From Enterovibrio baiacu (GTDB lineage Bacteria; Pseudomonadota; Gammaproteobacteria; Enterobacterales; Vibrionaceae), in NCBI RefSeq assembly GCF_004120195.1, contig NZ_SCHN01000013.1:153175-217174 (forward strand): a stretch of 64,000 bases of DNA, in the 5' to 3' direction. Within the stretch, counting starts at the first letter, position 1; each line of letters opens with the position of its first letter. The position numbers and the translations under genes are program-made. Below, one piece after another: positions 20,904 through 28,630 of the stretch. A model generated the notes under the pieces. That model was not told the origin of the DNA. It saw only the letters and a program-made list of their open reading frames with translations, and did not search any database.

Positions 20904-21045
20904 CTACGTCTACAACTGGCCGGAGTTTGTTAAAAATATGTTTGAAGTACAGCATATTCTATCAAAAAACCCGCCAATAAATAAGTAGTTATGACGACAA
21001 AATCATGACACTCACGTATAAAATTTATCCGCTAGGATGCGTACA

Positions 21046-22980
21046 TTATTGTTTACGCCAGCGCTGCCTTTTACGGGTTGCAGGGCTACCGGAAAGCTCC
21101 GCACCTAACCATCGACCTTGGCCGCCTTGTACGCCGAGTTGCATCAAGGTTTTCCACTCATGTTCAGATTCCACCCCAACCGCTAACACTTGTGTCGGCG
21201 TTGGCTCACAAGCCCCCAACATACTGCGTACATAAAGTTGATTTTCAGGGCGCAGGTTTATGTCACGAACAAGGCTTCTGTGCAGCTTGATATATTTAGG
21301 TTGGATATCTTTCACGTAGTGCGTACTGACCACCGAACGGCCTGCCTGATCGACCACCAAAGGACACCCTAAAGCGCGGATCATTCTGAGCGTTGGGCGA
21401 ACCGCGTCGAAGTGGTTGACGAGAGGGCCTTCCGACACTTCAAACATCAATCGATTAAGCACGCTACGCGGTGTTTGCAGCAGTGTATCTCGCAGCCATT
21501 TTTGGAAAGGTCGCTGACGCAATGATTCGGCGCACACGTTAATCGCGAGGGTTTCTCTGCCATCACCTTGGCGAAGTTGTTGTAAGGCTTTGGTCACCAC
21601 GGCGCGATCAAGTCGGCTGTTAAAACCGATCAAATCAATGCCATTCATGAAGCGAGATGCTTTGACCACTAAACCATTTTCGTCTTTTATTCGCGCAAGA
21701 AGCTCGGTATGAAGGTCATTTTGCTGGGTGTCTTTCACGGCTTGGCGGTATAAATCTGGACCGCCGTTTTCAAATACCCGTGTCAGCAGCGTACGCCAAC
21801 GCACACTGCCGCGTGCATCTTCGGCCACCACGTCTTTCTTAAAGGCATACCAACCATTAGACGCTTGCAGAACGGCGCTGCGTTTTGCCATGTCCGCCTC
21901 TTCCATCAAACGACCGCGACGCTCGCCCGTGATAAAGAAGGTCATCCCCATGTGCGCCCAGTTCTCTTCCTCAAGCACTTCTGGTGGACTTAAACGCTCT
22001 AACGCCTTCATAAGCTGATTGGCAAACAAACGTGCCTCTTTGCCCGATTGATGAACCAGCAAGATGGCAAATTCGGTGTCGTAGTAACGCGCCAAGATGG
22101 CATCAGGAAAACGCTGCACTGCATTCGATAGCACATTACCCACCTCTTTGACCCACTCGTCTGCGCCAGATTTCCCAAGATCTTGCACCAAGGAATCCCA
22201 CTCACCTATGCGGATGATCATAACCGCACCATGCGCCCCTTTGTCTTGCAGCAGGGTTTGAAGGCGGTTATCGAACATCACGCGATTCGCAGCACCGGTG
22301 AGCTTATCGAGGAAGGTGTTAGTTCGAATGAAGGTGTCGAAGCGGCTACGTTCTTGTCTCGCATCACGAAGTTCTGCAATCATTTGATCCAAGGCGATGC
22401 TGGCAGTAACAGGCCATTCACGTTCGTCCCCTTTCTGCACTTCTTCCGCGCGCCCCGCGAGGATCATTCGCCCCCTGTCTTCCAACAACTCAGCACCGTG
22501 CAATTGCATTTTCAGCCAACGAATACCCCAGGCTAACGACAGAACAATCACCAGAACAGCAAGCGAAAGGGAAAACATGGGGCCGATGGAGTACGCAAAA
22601 TCCGCGTAAGGTGGCACGGCTTTTACCGTGACAAAAAAACCGGGGTTATTCGGCAGCTCATAGCGGTTTTCCACTAGCTCAACCGGGCGAACTGCAATTT
22701 GAATTTGGTCATAACGATACAAAAGCCCTGTGCGGCTGCTTATTTCAAGCTCTACCACATCACTAGCCTTCAGTAGCTTAGGTAGCCACATGCCAATGTT
22801 TTCAGCTTCGACAGGATTGCTGACCGCCTCATCGATTTGAACGACCACTTGTTTCAGGTAATGGGACAGGAAATCCGTTCCCAATTTACGGAAGCTGACG
22901 GCACCGCCAATAAAAAGCACAAACATCGCACAGACGACGATAAGCGTAACAAAAGCCACCAATCGGTTGGTGAGCTTCAT
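21046..22980 (-). CDS. csrD: RNase E specificity factor CsrD (MshH)
   Basis: I take the ATG at 22980, the second Met, because it matches the family start MKLTNRLVAFVTL; an ATG at 22998 is possible. 644 residues: membrane helix about 6-28, periplasmic loop, second helix about 130-155, then GGDEF-like and EAL-like domains. The GGDEF signature is replaced by YYDTEF and EAL by ELL, so neither should make or break c-di-GMP. Known CsrD directs decay of the CsrB/C small RNAs. It is upstream of mshI in the same direction, where V. cholerae calls it mshH. Confidence 0.88.
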   Translation of the reverse strand: MKLTNRLVAFVTLIVVCAMFVLFIGGAVSFRKLGTDFLSHYLKQVVVQIDEAVSNPVEAENIGMWLPKLLKASDVVELEISSRTGLLYRYDQIQIAVRPVELVENRYELPNNPGFFVTVKAVPPYADFAYSIGPMFSLSLAVLVIVLSLAWGIRWLKMQLHGAELLEDRGRMILAGRAEEVQKGDEREWPVTASIALDQMIAELRDARQERSRFDTFIRTNTFLDKLTGAANRVMFDNRLQTLLQDKGAHGAVMIIRIGEWDSLVQDLGKSGADEWVKEVGNVLSNAVQRFPDAILARYYDTEFAILLVHQSGKEARLFANQLMKALERLSPPEVLEEENWAHMGMTFFITGERRGRLMEEADMAKRSAVLQASNGWYAFKKDVVAEDARGSVRWRTLLTRVFENGGPDLYRQAVKDTQQNDLHTELLARIKDENGLVVKASRFMNGIDLIGFNSRLDRAVVTKALQQLRQGDGRETLAINVCAESLRQRPFQKWLRDTLLQTPRSVLNRLMFEVSEGPLVNHFDAVRPTLRMIRALGCPLVVDQAGRSVVSTHYVKDIQPKYIKLHRSLVRDINLRPENQLYVRSMLGACEPTPTQVLAVGVESEHEWKTLMQLGVQGGQGRWLGAELSGSPATRKRQRWRKQ

Positions 22981-23251
22981 CCCGGCAACTTTTCTCATGT
23001 AAAGTCCACTAGTTGGTATTGACCACTCTCTAAATCCTTTTAAAGCAGTTTAGCGAGGCCAAGGTTGCATTTCGGCAAGTGTTTTAGAATATTGGTACGC
23101 GTTTACGGGCACGCGTTGTTCCACATGTGTATCTGGCTGACGCAGCGCGATCCTGTATGAATCTCAGACCTAATCAACAGTTTGGGTATATTATCGTTCT
23201 TCCCGAAATGAAAGTGAACGCAATCTCAATACTATTGGAATGAATCATTAA

Positions 23252-24130
23252 ATGGATTGGATTACCTGCGCCAAAAGCTATGTCACCGTGGTTGAAATGG
23301 GGTCGCTCGCGCAAGCAGCAACAAAACTCAACACCTCAAGCTCTGCGCTTTCTAAACGTCTCGCATGGCTTGAAAATCAACTCGGGGTTCAGTTGCTCAA
23401 ACGCACCACACGAACCCTCACCATGACAGATGCTGGCCGCCTGTTTTACCAGCGCGGGAAACTCCTGATTGACGACTGGACCCAACTGGTGTCTGAAACC
23501 ACCTCAACCTACGGTGAAGTCAGTGGCGTATTGCGTATTGCCGCCCCTCTCGCCACGGGCAGTCGCCTACTGATCAACAATATTGGCGAGTTCCTAACGG
23601 CCCACCCGAACATTCAAGTTGAGATGCACACCCTCGCGCCAGGGCAATTGCCGGATCCAAATCTCGATGTGGTCATTACGCGCGAACTGGCTGACTTCAA
23701 CTCTGCCAGTTTTATCGCCACCAAGTTGTTCGATTTCCAGCCGCGCTTTTTTGCCTCACCCGGCTACCTTGCGCAGCATTCACCGATTCTAGAACCTGAA
23801 CAGCTTCTTCAGCATAATTGCTTACTGTATGGATCAACGAGCCACCCTCAGGAGCATGAGTTTGAACACGGCAGAAAACTGCGATTAACGGGTAACTTTG
23901 TATCACCAAACCCTGAAGCCTTGGTAAACGCTGCGGTGGCCGGGCTAGGTATCATTTTGGTCGGCGATGTCACCATACGCAAAGAGTTGGATCAGGGCTT
24001 ATTAGTGCCGGTGCTACCTGATCTCCGTCAGCCTAAAAGTGCTGCCTACGCGTATTACCCAAAGCTCGAGTACAACCACACCAAAACACGCTTATTCATC
24101 GATTTCATGAAGAACAAGGTGGCGCAGTAA
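23252..24130 (+). CDS. LysR family transcriptional regulator
   Basis: 292 residues. N-terminal winged helix (about 12-60, 'GSLAQAATKLNTSSSALSKRLAWLENQLGVQLLKRTTRTLTMTDAG') and a LysR substrate-binding domain (about 88-290). It resembles the CrgA/AaeR branch, but I cannot name the effector. It is divergent from csrD across 271 bases and convergent with the PEBP gene with only 14 bases between stops, so its target may be itself or genes elsewhere. Not in the V. cholerae order I recall, thus possibly a local insertion. Confidence 0.88.
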   Translation: MDWITCAKSYVTVVEMGSLAQAATKLNTSSSALSKRLAWLENQLGVQLLKRTTRTLTMTDAGRLFYQRGKLLIDDWTQLVSETTSTYGEVSGVLRIAAPLATGSRLLINNIGEFLTAHPNIQVEMHTLAPGQLPDPNLDVVITRELADFNSASFIATKLFDFQPRFFASPGYLAQHSPILEPEQLLQHNCLLYGSTSHPQEHEFEHGRKLRLTGNFVSPNPEALVNAAVAGLGIILVGDVTIRKELDQGLLVPVLPDLRQPKSAAYAYYPKLEYNHTKTRLFIDFMKNKVAQ

Positions 24131-24144
24131 CACCAGAATGTCTG

Positions 24145-24699
24145 TTATTTTCTCGTATTGGTTGGTGCAAGCAATTGTGCCTCCCCGACTCTGTGCTGAA
24201 GAATGTAGTACCCAGCCAATGCAGGCGAGCCGTCAGTGGGCACATCCAGCGTCTCAACATCCAATGCATACACGGTGATTTTATAATTGTGTGGCGCTGA
24301 GTTTGGTGGAGGGCATGCACCACCAAAGCCCACAAAACCGAAATCATTGCGCTGCATCTGAGCCCCTTTTGGCAGATTCTCACCGCTTTGATTGCCAGCA
24401 TCACTGGCTAATTGCGTTTGATTGGCAGGAATATTGATCATCACCCAATGCCACCAGCCACTGCCTGTTGGCGCGTCTGGGTCATACATGGTCACGGCAA
24501 AACTTTTCGTTCCTTTCGGCGCATCTCGCCACACTAACTCGGGAGAAACATTGCCTCCTTCACACCCCCATTGATTAAATACCTGCTGGGTGTTTAACGA
24601 CGCGCCTTCCGTCACCTGAGGGCTTGTTACCACCATAGATGTTGCGGTGAATGGAAGCATCGTCAACGCACTGACCACAACCGCTAACCTTGTCTTCAT
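24145..24699 (-). CDS. Secreted YbhB/YbcL family (PEBP-like) protein
   Basis: 184 residues from the ATG at 24699, which has GGAGAG seven bases before it. Signal peptide 'LAVVVSALTMLPFTATSMVV', then the phosphatidylethanolamine-binding protein fold with 'YDPDAPTGSGWWHWVMINIPA' and 'GFGGACPPPNSAPHNYKITVYALD'. The family fold is firm, but the cellular role of bacterial members is unknown. The signal peptide puts it in the periplasm, unlike cytoplasmic YbhB. Single gene, convergent with the LysR regulator. Confidence 0.88.
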   Translation of the reverse strand: MKTRLAVVVSALTMLPFTATSMVVTSPQVTEGASLNTQQVFNQWGCEGGNVSPELVWRDAPKGTKSFAVTMYDPDAPTGSGWWHWVMINIPANQTQLASDAGNQSGENLPKGAQMQRNDFGFVGFGGACPPPNSAPHNYKITVYALDVETLDVPTDGSPALAGYYILQHRVGEAQLLAPTNTRK

Positions 24700-24849
24700 A
24701 TCTGTCTCTCCATTATGCATTCGAAAGAGTATTGTTCATGCTCTCTAAACAACTCGACTCATATTCAATACAGAAGGATGTTGACGGTTTTAGTGAGGGA
24801 AAGCGGTGTGAAAGGCGTTAAGGAGGAAAATCATGAAGCCGAAAACAAC

Positions 24850-24871
24850 AAACCCCGCCGAAGCAGGGTTT
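24850..24871 (-). terminator. Rho-independent terminator of ssb
   Basis: On the minus strand a nine-pair stem AAACCCTGC/GCGGGGTTT closes a UUCG tetraloop and is followed by a T-rich tract. It lies 59 bases past the ssb stop. Confidence 0.85.
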
Positions 24872-24930
24872 GTTTATGCATTCATGTCAATCATACCAAG
24901 ACGATTGAAGGTGTTTTCATCACTGTGTGA

Positions 24931-25455
24931 TTAAAACGGAATGTCATCATCAAAATCAGGCATGTCATTGTACTGAGGCGCCTGATTTTGTTGTTGAGGT
25001 GCTTGTTGCTGTGGCTTCTGCTGGTAAGAAGGTTGCTGAGGCTGACCCCAGTTACCACCTTGTTGCTGCGACTGTTGAGCTTGTTGGCCTTGACCACCGC
25101 CCATGCCACCACCAGAACGGCTGTCTAGCATTTGCATTTCGTTCGCTACGATTTCAGTCGTGTAACGGTCTTGACCATCTTGACCCTGCCACTTACGTGT
25201 TTGCAGGCGGCCTTCCAAATACACTTTAGACCCTTTTTTCAGGTACTCACCCGCGATCTCTGCAAGACGACGATACATCACCACACGGTGCCATTCGGTC
25301 ATCTCTTTGTTCTCGCCAGTGTTCTTGTCGCGCCACGTTTCTGAGGTCGCAACGGTCAGATTAGCAACTGCACCGCCATTTGGCAGATAGCGAACTTCAG
25401 GGTCATTACCCAAGTTGCCAATCAAAATTACTTTGTTTACACCACGGCTGGCCAT
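24931..25455 (-). CDS. ssb: Single-stranded DNA-binding protein
   Basis: 174 residues. OB-fold domain about 1-112 ('[37 protein letters not shown]'), then a Gln/Gly/Pro-rich linker and the conserved acidic tip DDDIPF that recruits repair and replication partners. The start MASRGVNKV is standard. In many relatives ssb is near uvrA; here 24 kb of other genes lie between them. No LexA box was found upstream of this copy. Confidence 0.97.
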   Translation of the reverse strand: MASRGVNKVILIGNLGNDPEVRYLPNGGAVANLTVATSETWRDKNTGENKEMTEWHRVVMYRRLAEIAGEYLKKGSKVYLEGRLQTRKWQGQDGQDRYTTEIVANEMQMLDSRSGGGMGGGQGQQAQQSQQQGGNWGQPQQPSYQQKPQQQAPQQQNQAPQYNDMPDFDDDIPF

Positions 25456-25851
25456 ATTTTGCTCCCAAACCTTTTCATTACGGCATCGAAATGCGCGATT
25501 AGCGCTTAAACGATGATGATAACAGATGCGGGAAAATTCTTCACAGCTTTGAATTGATTCTGTGGACTCGTTAAAAAGGCTCCATTAGTTTCATATTTGC
25601 ACGAATGAAATCAAAAACATCGAGTGAAGAAACGACGACAAAGCGCAAATTGTATTAGACTTACAAGGAGTTTGAGTGAAGCATCGCAGTGTGCTGTTCA
25701 TCAAAGAGTTCAAGAAATGATACGAATCCGTTTCAGCATGTGCAGTTAGAATGCTGCGACTTAATATATTTTGCGAACCATGTTCCAGATACACCACCGA
25801 GTGTCGGTGAGGGAAACCGCTTCGTACTTATTTAAAGCATTAGGGATACAC
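25456..25851. other. Intergenic region between ssb and qstR-like gene
   Basis: 396 bases between divergent genes. It holds the probable ssb promoter (25516-25524) and a ribosome site AGGGA five bases before the regulator ATG. The part from 25560 to 25840 is AT-rich with no gene I can support. Confidence 0.6.
25516..25524 (-). promoter_or_regulatory. Putative extended -10 promoter of ssb
   Basis: Minus-strand TGTTATCAT: TATCAT matches the -10 consensus at 5 of 6 with TG at the extended position. No good -35 was found at 16-18 bases. It lies about 60 bases before the ssb start. Confidence 0.45.
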
Positions 25852-26529
25852 ATGCCAATCATTGAAACCACCTCAGACAAATACACTATCCTGCTTGTTT
25901 CTGAACCTAGCATGACAATCAATGCGTTGATTTCCTGCCTCGAGAAAGAAATAGAGAGCAGTGTGGCGCTGGTGGAAAAGCAAGAAATTGGCGACAAACT
26001 CGCAACGTCTTCCGGCCTTGTGCTTATCGATTTGAGCGCGTTCGAAGGCGATGCAGTGAACTATGTGAAACAAAGTCTTGCGCCATTTAGCGAGCAACAT
26101 GTTTTTGCACTGTTTAATGCGCACGACTTGTCTGCCAAGGAACTTGCAAGCTGGCCGTTCATCAAAGGTGTCTTCAAAAAAGAAGATGACCTCGAACATT
26201 TGTGCCACGGCATCGAAAAAATGCTTTCTGGTGAATACTGGCTACCCCGCCAAAAATTGGCTGAACTCATCCACTACTACCAGCAGAACAACAACAATGC
26301 GATCGATTATTCAGAGATTTGTCTGACTAACCGAGAGCAGCAGATTTTACGTAAGCTGGTCACGGGCGCGTCCAACAGCGAAATCGCAGACAGCTTGTTC
26401 GTGTCAGAACATACCGTAAAGTCTCACCTGTATAATATCTTCAAGAAAATCAACGTTAAGAACCGTGTTCAAGCGGTATTCTGGGCGAAGAACAACCTGT
26501 CAGTCATCGGCCTCGACTACCAAGGCTAA
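25852..26529 (+). CDS. qstR: LuxR-type regulator, QstR/VpsT class
   Basis: 225 residues from the ATG at 25852, preceded by AGGGA; a TTG 81 bases upstream is less likely. The N-terminal half is a receiver-like fold without a clear phosphorylation Asp pocket; residues 130-133 read WLPR, at the place where VpsT has its c-di-GMP motif W[FLM][TS]R. A LuxR/FixJ helix-turn-helix follows (about 157-215, 'LTNREQQILRKLVTGASNSEIADSLFVSEHTVKSHLYNIFKKI'). Next to ssb, this is the position of qstR (competence regulator) in V. cholerae as I recall. The exopolysaccharide operon downstream leaves a VpsT-like role open. The class is firm; the name is tentative. Confidence 0.62.
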   Translation: MPIIETTSDKYTILLVSEPSMTINALISCLEKEIESSVALVEKQEIGDKLATSSGLVLIDLSAFEGDAVNYVKQSLAPFSEQHVFALFNAHDLSAKELASWPFIKGVFKKEDDLEHLCHGIEKMLSGEYWLPRQKLAELIHYYQQNNNNAIDYSEICLTNREQQILRKLVTGASNSEIADSLFVSEHTVKSHLYNIFKKINVKNRVQAVFWAKNNLSVIGLDYQG

Positions 26530-26534
26530 CTTGT

Positions 26535-26568
26535 TATAAGGAAAGGCTTTTATAAGTGTTTCCTTATA
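26535..26568 (+). terminator. Hairpin after the QstR-like gene, possible terminator
   Basis: A perfect ten-base inverted repeat (TATAAGGAAA and TTTCCTTATA, loop 14 bases) starts six bases after the stop. No strong T-run follows, so termination is uncertain. Confidence 0.4.
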
Positions 26569-26739
26569 TTCCCGCAAAATCGAGACACCTCTGTATAGAG
26601 TAATACACCATAGTCATAAGGCATGGTGTGCGCTTTATCCTCACATCTATTCACCTCAGTACACCCTGCAACATAACTAAAAAACATATGATGACCCAGT
26701 TGGCTTTCTTAGTAGCTCATTTAAGAAAGGGGCAGGACA

Positions 26740-27357
26740 ATGGCTGACATAAATGGCACCGCTGTAGCGGAAACGCTTTATGGCACAGATGAATCTGACA
26801 ATATTTTTAGCTTTGGAGGAGATGACGTAAAAGTAGGGTTCGGCGGAGACGATAATGTGTTCGGCGGCAGAGGTAATGACCTGATGACAGGTGGTGCTGG
26901 CAACGACTTCGTGAGCGGCGGTATTGGCGACGATGTAGTTGGTGGCGGTAGCGGTGATGACATCCTTTTCGGAGGAGAAGGCGATGATGATGTACTTGGA
27001 GGCATAGGTAACGACTTATTATTTGCAGTGTCTGGCAACGATAGATTGTTTGGCGGAGACGGCGATGATTGGTTAGTAAGTGGTATCGACAACGATTTCC
27101 TTATTGGGGGTTCAGGTGCCGATACATTTCTTTTCGATAACATTCTTGGCACCAGCACCGGCGACGATCGCGTTGTCGATTTCGAAATAGGCATAGACAC
27201 ATTGTTTATTCGCGCAACAGGTGACACTGATTTCGCGTCACTCAGCATCTCTCAAGTGGGTATCAATACGTTAATAAGCCTTGCGGACGGCTCAAGCTTC
27301 ATCCTCAACGGCATTACATCCACTGATTTATCTGCGAGTGATTTCCATATCGTCTAA
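26740..27357 (+). CDS. Small RTX (hemolysin-type calcium-binding repeat) protein 1
   Basis: 205 residues. From about residue 15 to 125 it is a run of GGxGxDxxx nonapeptides ('FGGRGNDLM', 'TGGAGNDFV', 'FGGEGDDDV' and more), which bind calcium in a parallel beta roll. The last 60 residues ('TDFASLSISQVG' to DFHIV) look like the C-terminal type I secretion signal ending in Asp plus hydrophobics. No signal peptide and no enzyme domain are seen. A ribosome site AAAGGGG stands before ATG. With its paralogue 530 bases downstream and an RTX-type exporter after that, secretion as a structural or calcium-binding surface protein is the best guess. Confidence 0.85.
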   Translation: MADINGTAVAETLYGTDESDNIFSFGGDDVKVGFGGDDNVFGGRGNDLMTGGAGNDFVSGGIGDDVVGGGSGDDILFGGEGDDDVLGGIGNDLLFAVSGNDRLFGGDGDDWLVSGIDNDFLIGGSGADTFLFDNILGTSTGDDRVVDFEIGIDTLFIRATGDTDFASLSISQVGINTLISLADGSSFILNGITSTDLSASDFHIV

Positions 27358-27887
27358 ATAATTTTCACGACATCTCATGAGTAGGCAGCACACAAACCTT
27401 GCGCTGCCTGCTTTACAATTCATTTTCCCTTCCTTGTTGAATGCGCCTAAGGACGTTTTCATCGTCGCGAACAAAGAAATCTCACACCCACCGCCCCGAC
27501 ATTGCGACCCTAACTCAATATTGAGAGTCCTTTATTAAACCGCATGCTTAACAACCTAGACACTACATATTTAAAAACCAAGGCACACCTAATCACCTTG
27601 ATTTACTTAGAGAAATAGAAAAAAACAAGAAGTCACATGGTCGTGTCACATTCACGAACCTGCTGATTTGTACCAATAAATCCGCTTCAAGCCATGACGA
27701 CATTTTCTCAATCCCACTCAAGATTGAGACAACATAAAAATGTCGACTGCGTCAAAGTATACCTGCTCAAAAATTGGCAGGCCTCCCCATGTTTTAACGC
27801 TTGCCGAACATTCTAAAAACAAAGAAAACGTCAACGTTGGTATTCATTCAATTGCTTTAGGCAACTTTACAAAGGACACAGGGAAAC
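27358..27887 (+). other. 530-base intergenic region with repeated inverted repeats
   Basis: Contains an inverted repeat AGGCAGC/GCTGCCT (27383-27409, weak terminator candidate for the first RTX gene), a 12-base palindrome CTCAATATTGAG (27514-27525), and an eight-base stem TCTCAATC/GATTGAGA (27706-27729) that shares the CTCAAT/ATTGAG half-sites. A strong ribosome site (AAAGGACACAGGGAAAC) precedes the second RTX gene. No gene is supported here. The length suggests that the second RTX gene has its own regulated promoter. Confidence 0.55.
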
Positions 27888-28505
27888 ATGGCTTTAATTA
27901 ACGGTACAAGTGGCGTAGACACGCTAGGTGGTTCTCCAGACGCAGACACGATCAATGGCTTTGGTGGCGATGACCGCATCATTGGTTTTGGTGGTGATGA
28001 CACTATCTTCGGCGGAAGCGGCGACGATTTCTTGATCGGCGGCGGCGGTAACGACGTAGTTCGTGGCGGTGAAGGTGACGATTACGTTGGCGGCGGAAGT
28101 GGTGATGACATCCTCTTTGGCGGCGAAGGCAATGACGATGTTCTCGGTGGCATCGGAAATGACACCTTGTATGCGAACTCAGGTCAAGATCGTCTGTTTG
28201 GTGGCTCTGGTGACGACACGCTTGTCAGCGGTACTGGCAACGATTTTCTTATCGGTGGTAGCGGTGCAGATACGTTCTTTTTCGACAACGTGTTGGAGCA
28301 AGGCACAGGCAGCGACCGCGTAACCGATTTCGAAGTCGGCGTCGATCTGATCTTCATCCGTGCATCTGGCGACACAGATTTTGCCTCACTGGATATGACA
28401 CAAGTCGGCAACAACACAGTGATTGATCTGGATAACGGTTCAAGCATTACTCTTAACAATATTTCGGTTACAGATCTTACTGCTGACGACTTTCAGATTG
28501 TCTGA
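27888..28505 (+). CDS. Small RTX (hemolysin-type calcium-binding repeat) protein 2
   Basis: 205 residues, the same length as the upstream RTX protein and alignable to it without gaps; one 26-residue stretch (about 66-91) differs at a single position. Nonapeptide repeats run from about 22 to 125 and the last part ends DFQIV, the same secretion-signal pattern. No catalytic domain. A strong terminator follows, so this gene can be made in excess over the exporter. Probably a duplicated product of the first gene that has diverged mostly in its N-terminus and C-terminus. Confidence 0.86.
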   Translation: MALINGTSGVDTLGGSPDADTINGFGGDDRIIGFGGDDTIFGGSGDDFLIGGGGNDVVRGGEGDDYVGGGSGDDILFGGEGNDDVLGGIGNDTLYANSGQDRLFGGSGDDTLVSGTGNDFLIGGSGADTFFFDNVLEQGTGSDRVTDFEVGVDLIFIRASGDTDFASLDMTQVGNNTVIDLDNGSSITLNNISVTDLTADDFQIV

Positions 28506-28525
28506 CGGTAAGCGAACTATACTCA

Positions 28526-28558
28526 AGACAACCAGCGTGAATGCTGGTTGTCTTTTTT
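28526..28558 (+). terminator. Rho-independent terminator after RTX gene 2
   Basis: Stem AGACAACCAGC/GCTGGTTGTCT (11 pairs), six-base loop, then TTTTTT. It separates the RTX gene from the exporter genes and may allow limited read-through. Confidence 0.85.
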
Positions 28559-28630
28559 AAGAATTCACTTTAACCCTCTGCACCAACTGAAGTTATCAGT
28601 TTGGAGTAAGGTATTTGCGCTAGGTTTGCC

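Noticed and set aside
20904..21045. Promoter of the msh operon before mshI
   Set aside because: Candidates such as TTGGCG with TATGCT have poor spacing (15); position is expected but the sequence does not decide it.
26605..26629. Inverted repeat ACACCAT/ATGGTGT after the LuxR gene
   Set aside because: Seven pairs, 11-base loop and no T-run; could be chance in an AT-rich gap.
26778..27248. Long minus-strand open frame (156 codons) over the first RTX gene
   Set aside because: Mirror of the GGxGxD repeats; its Ser/Pro-rich product is an artefact of the repeat on the other strand.
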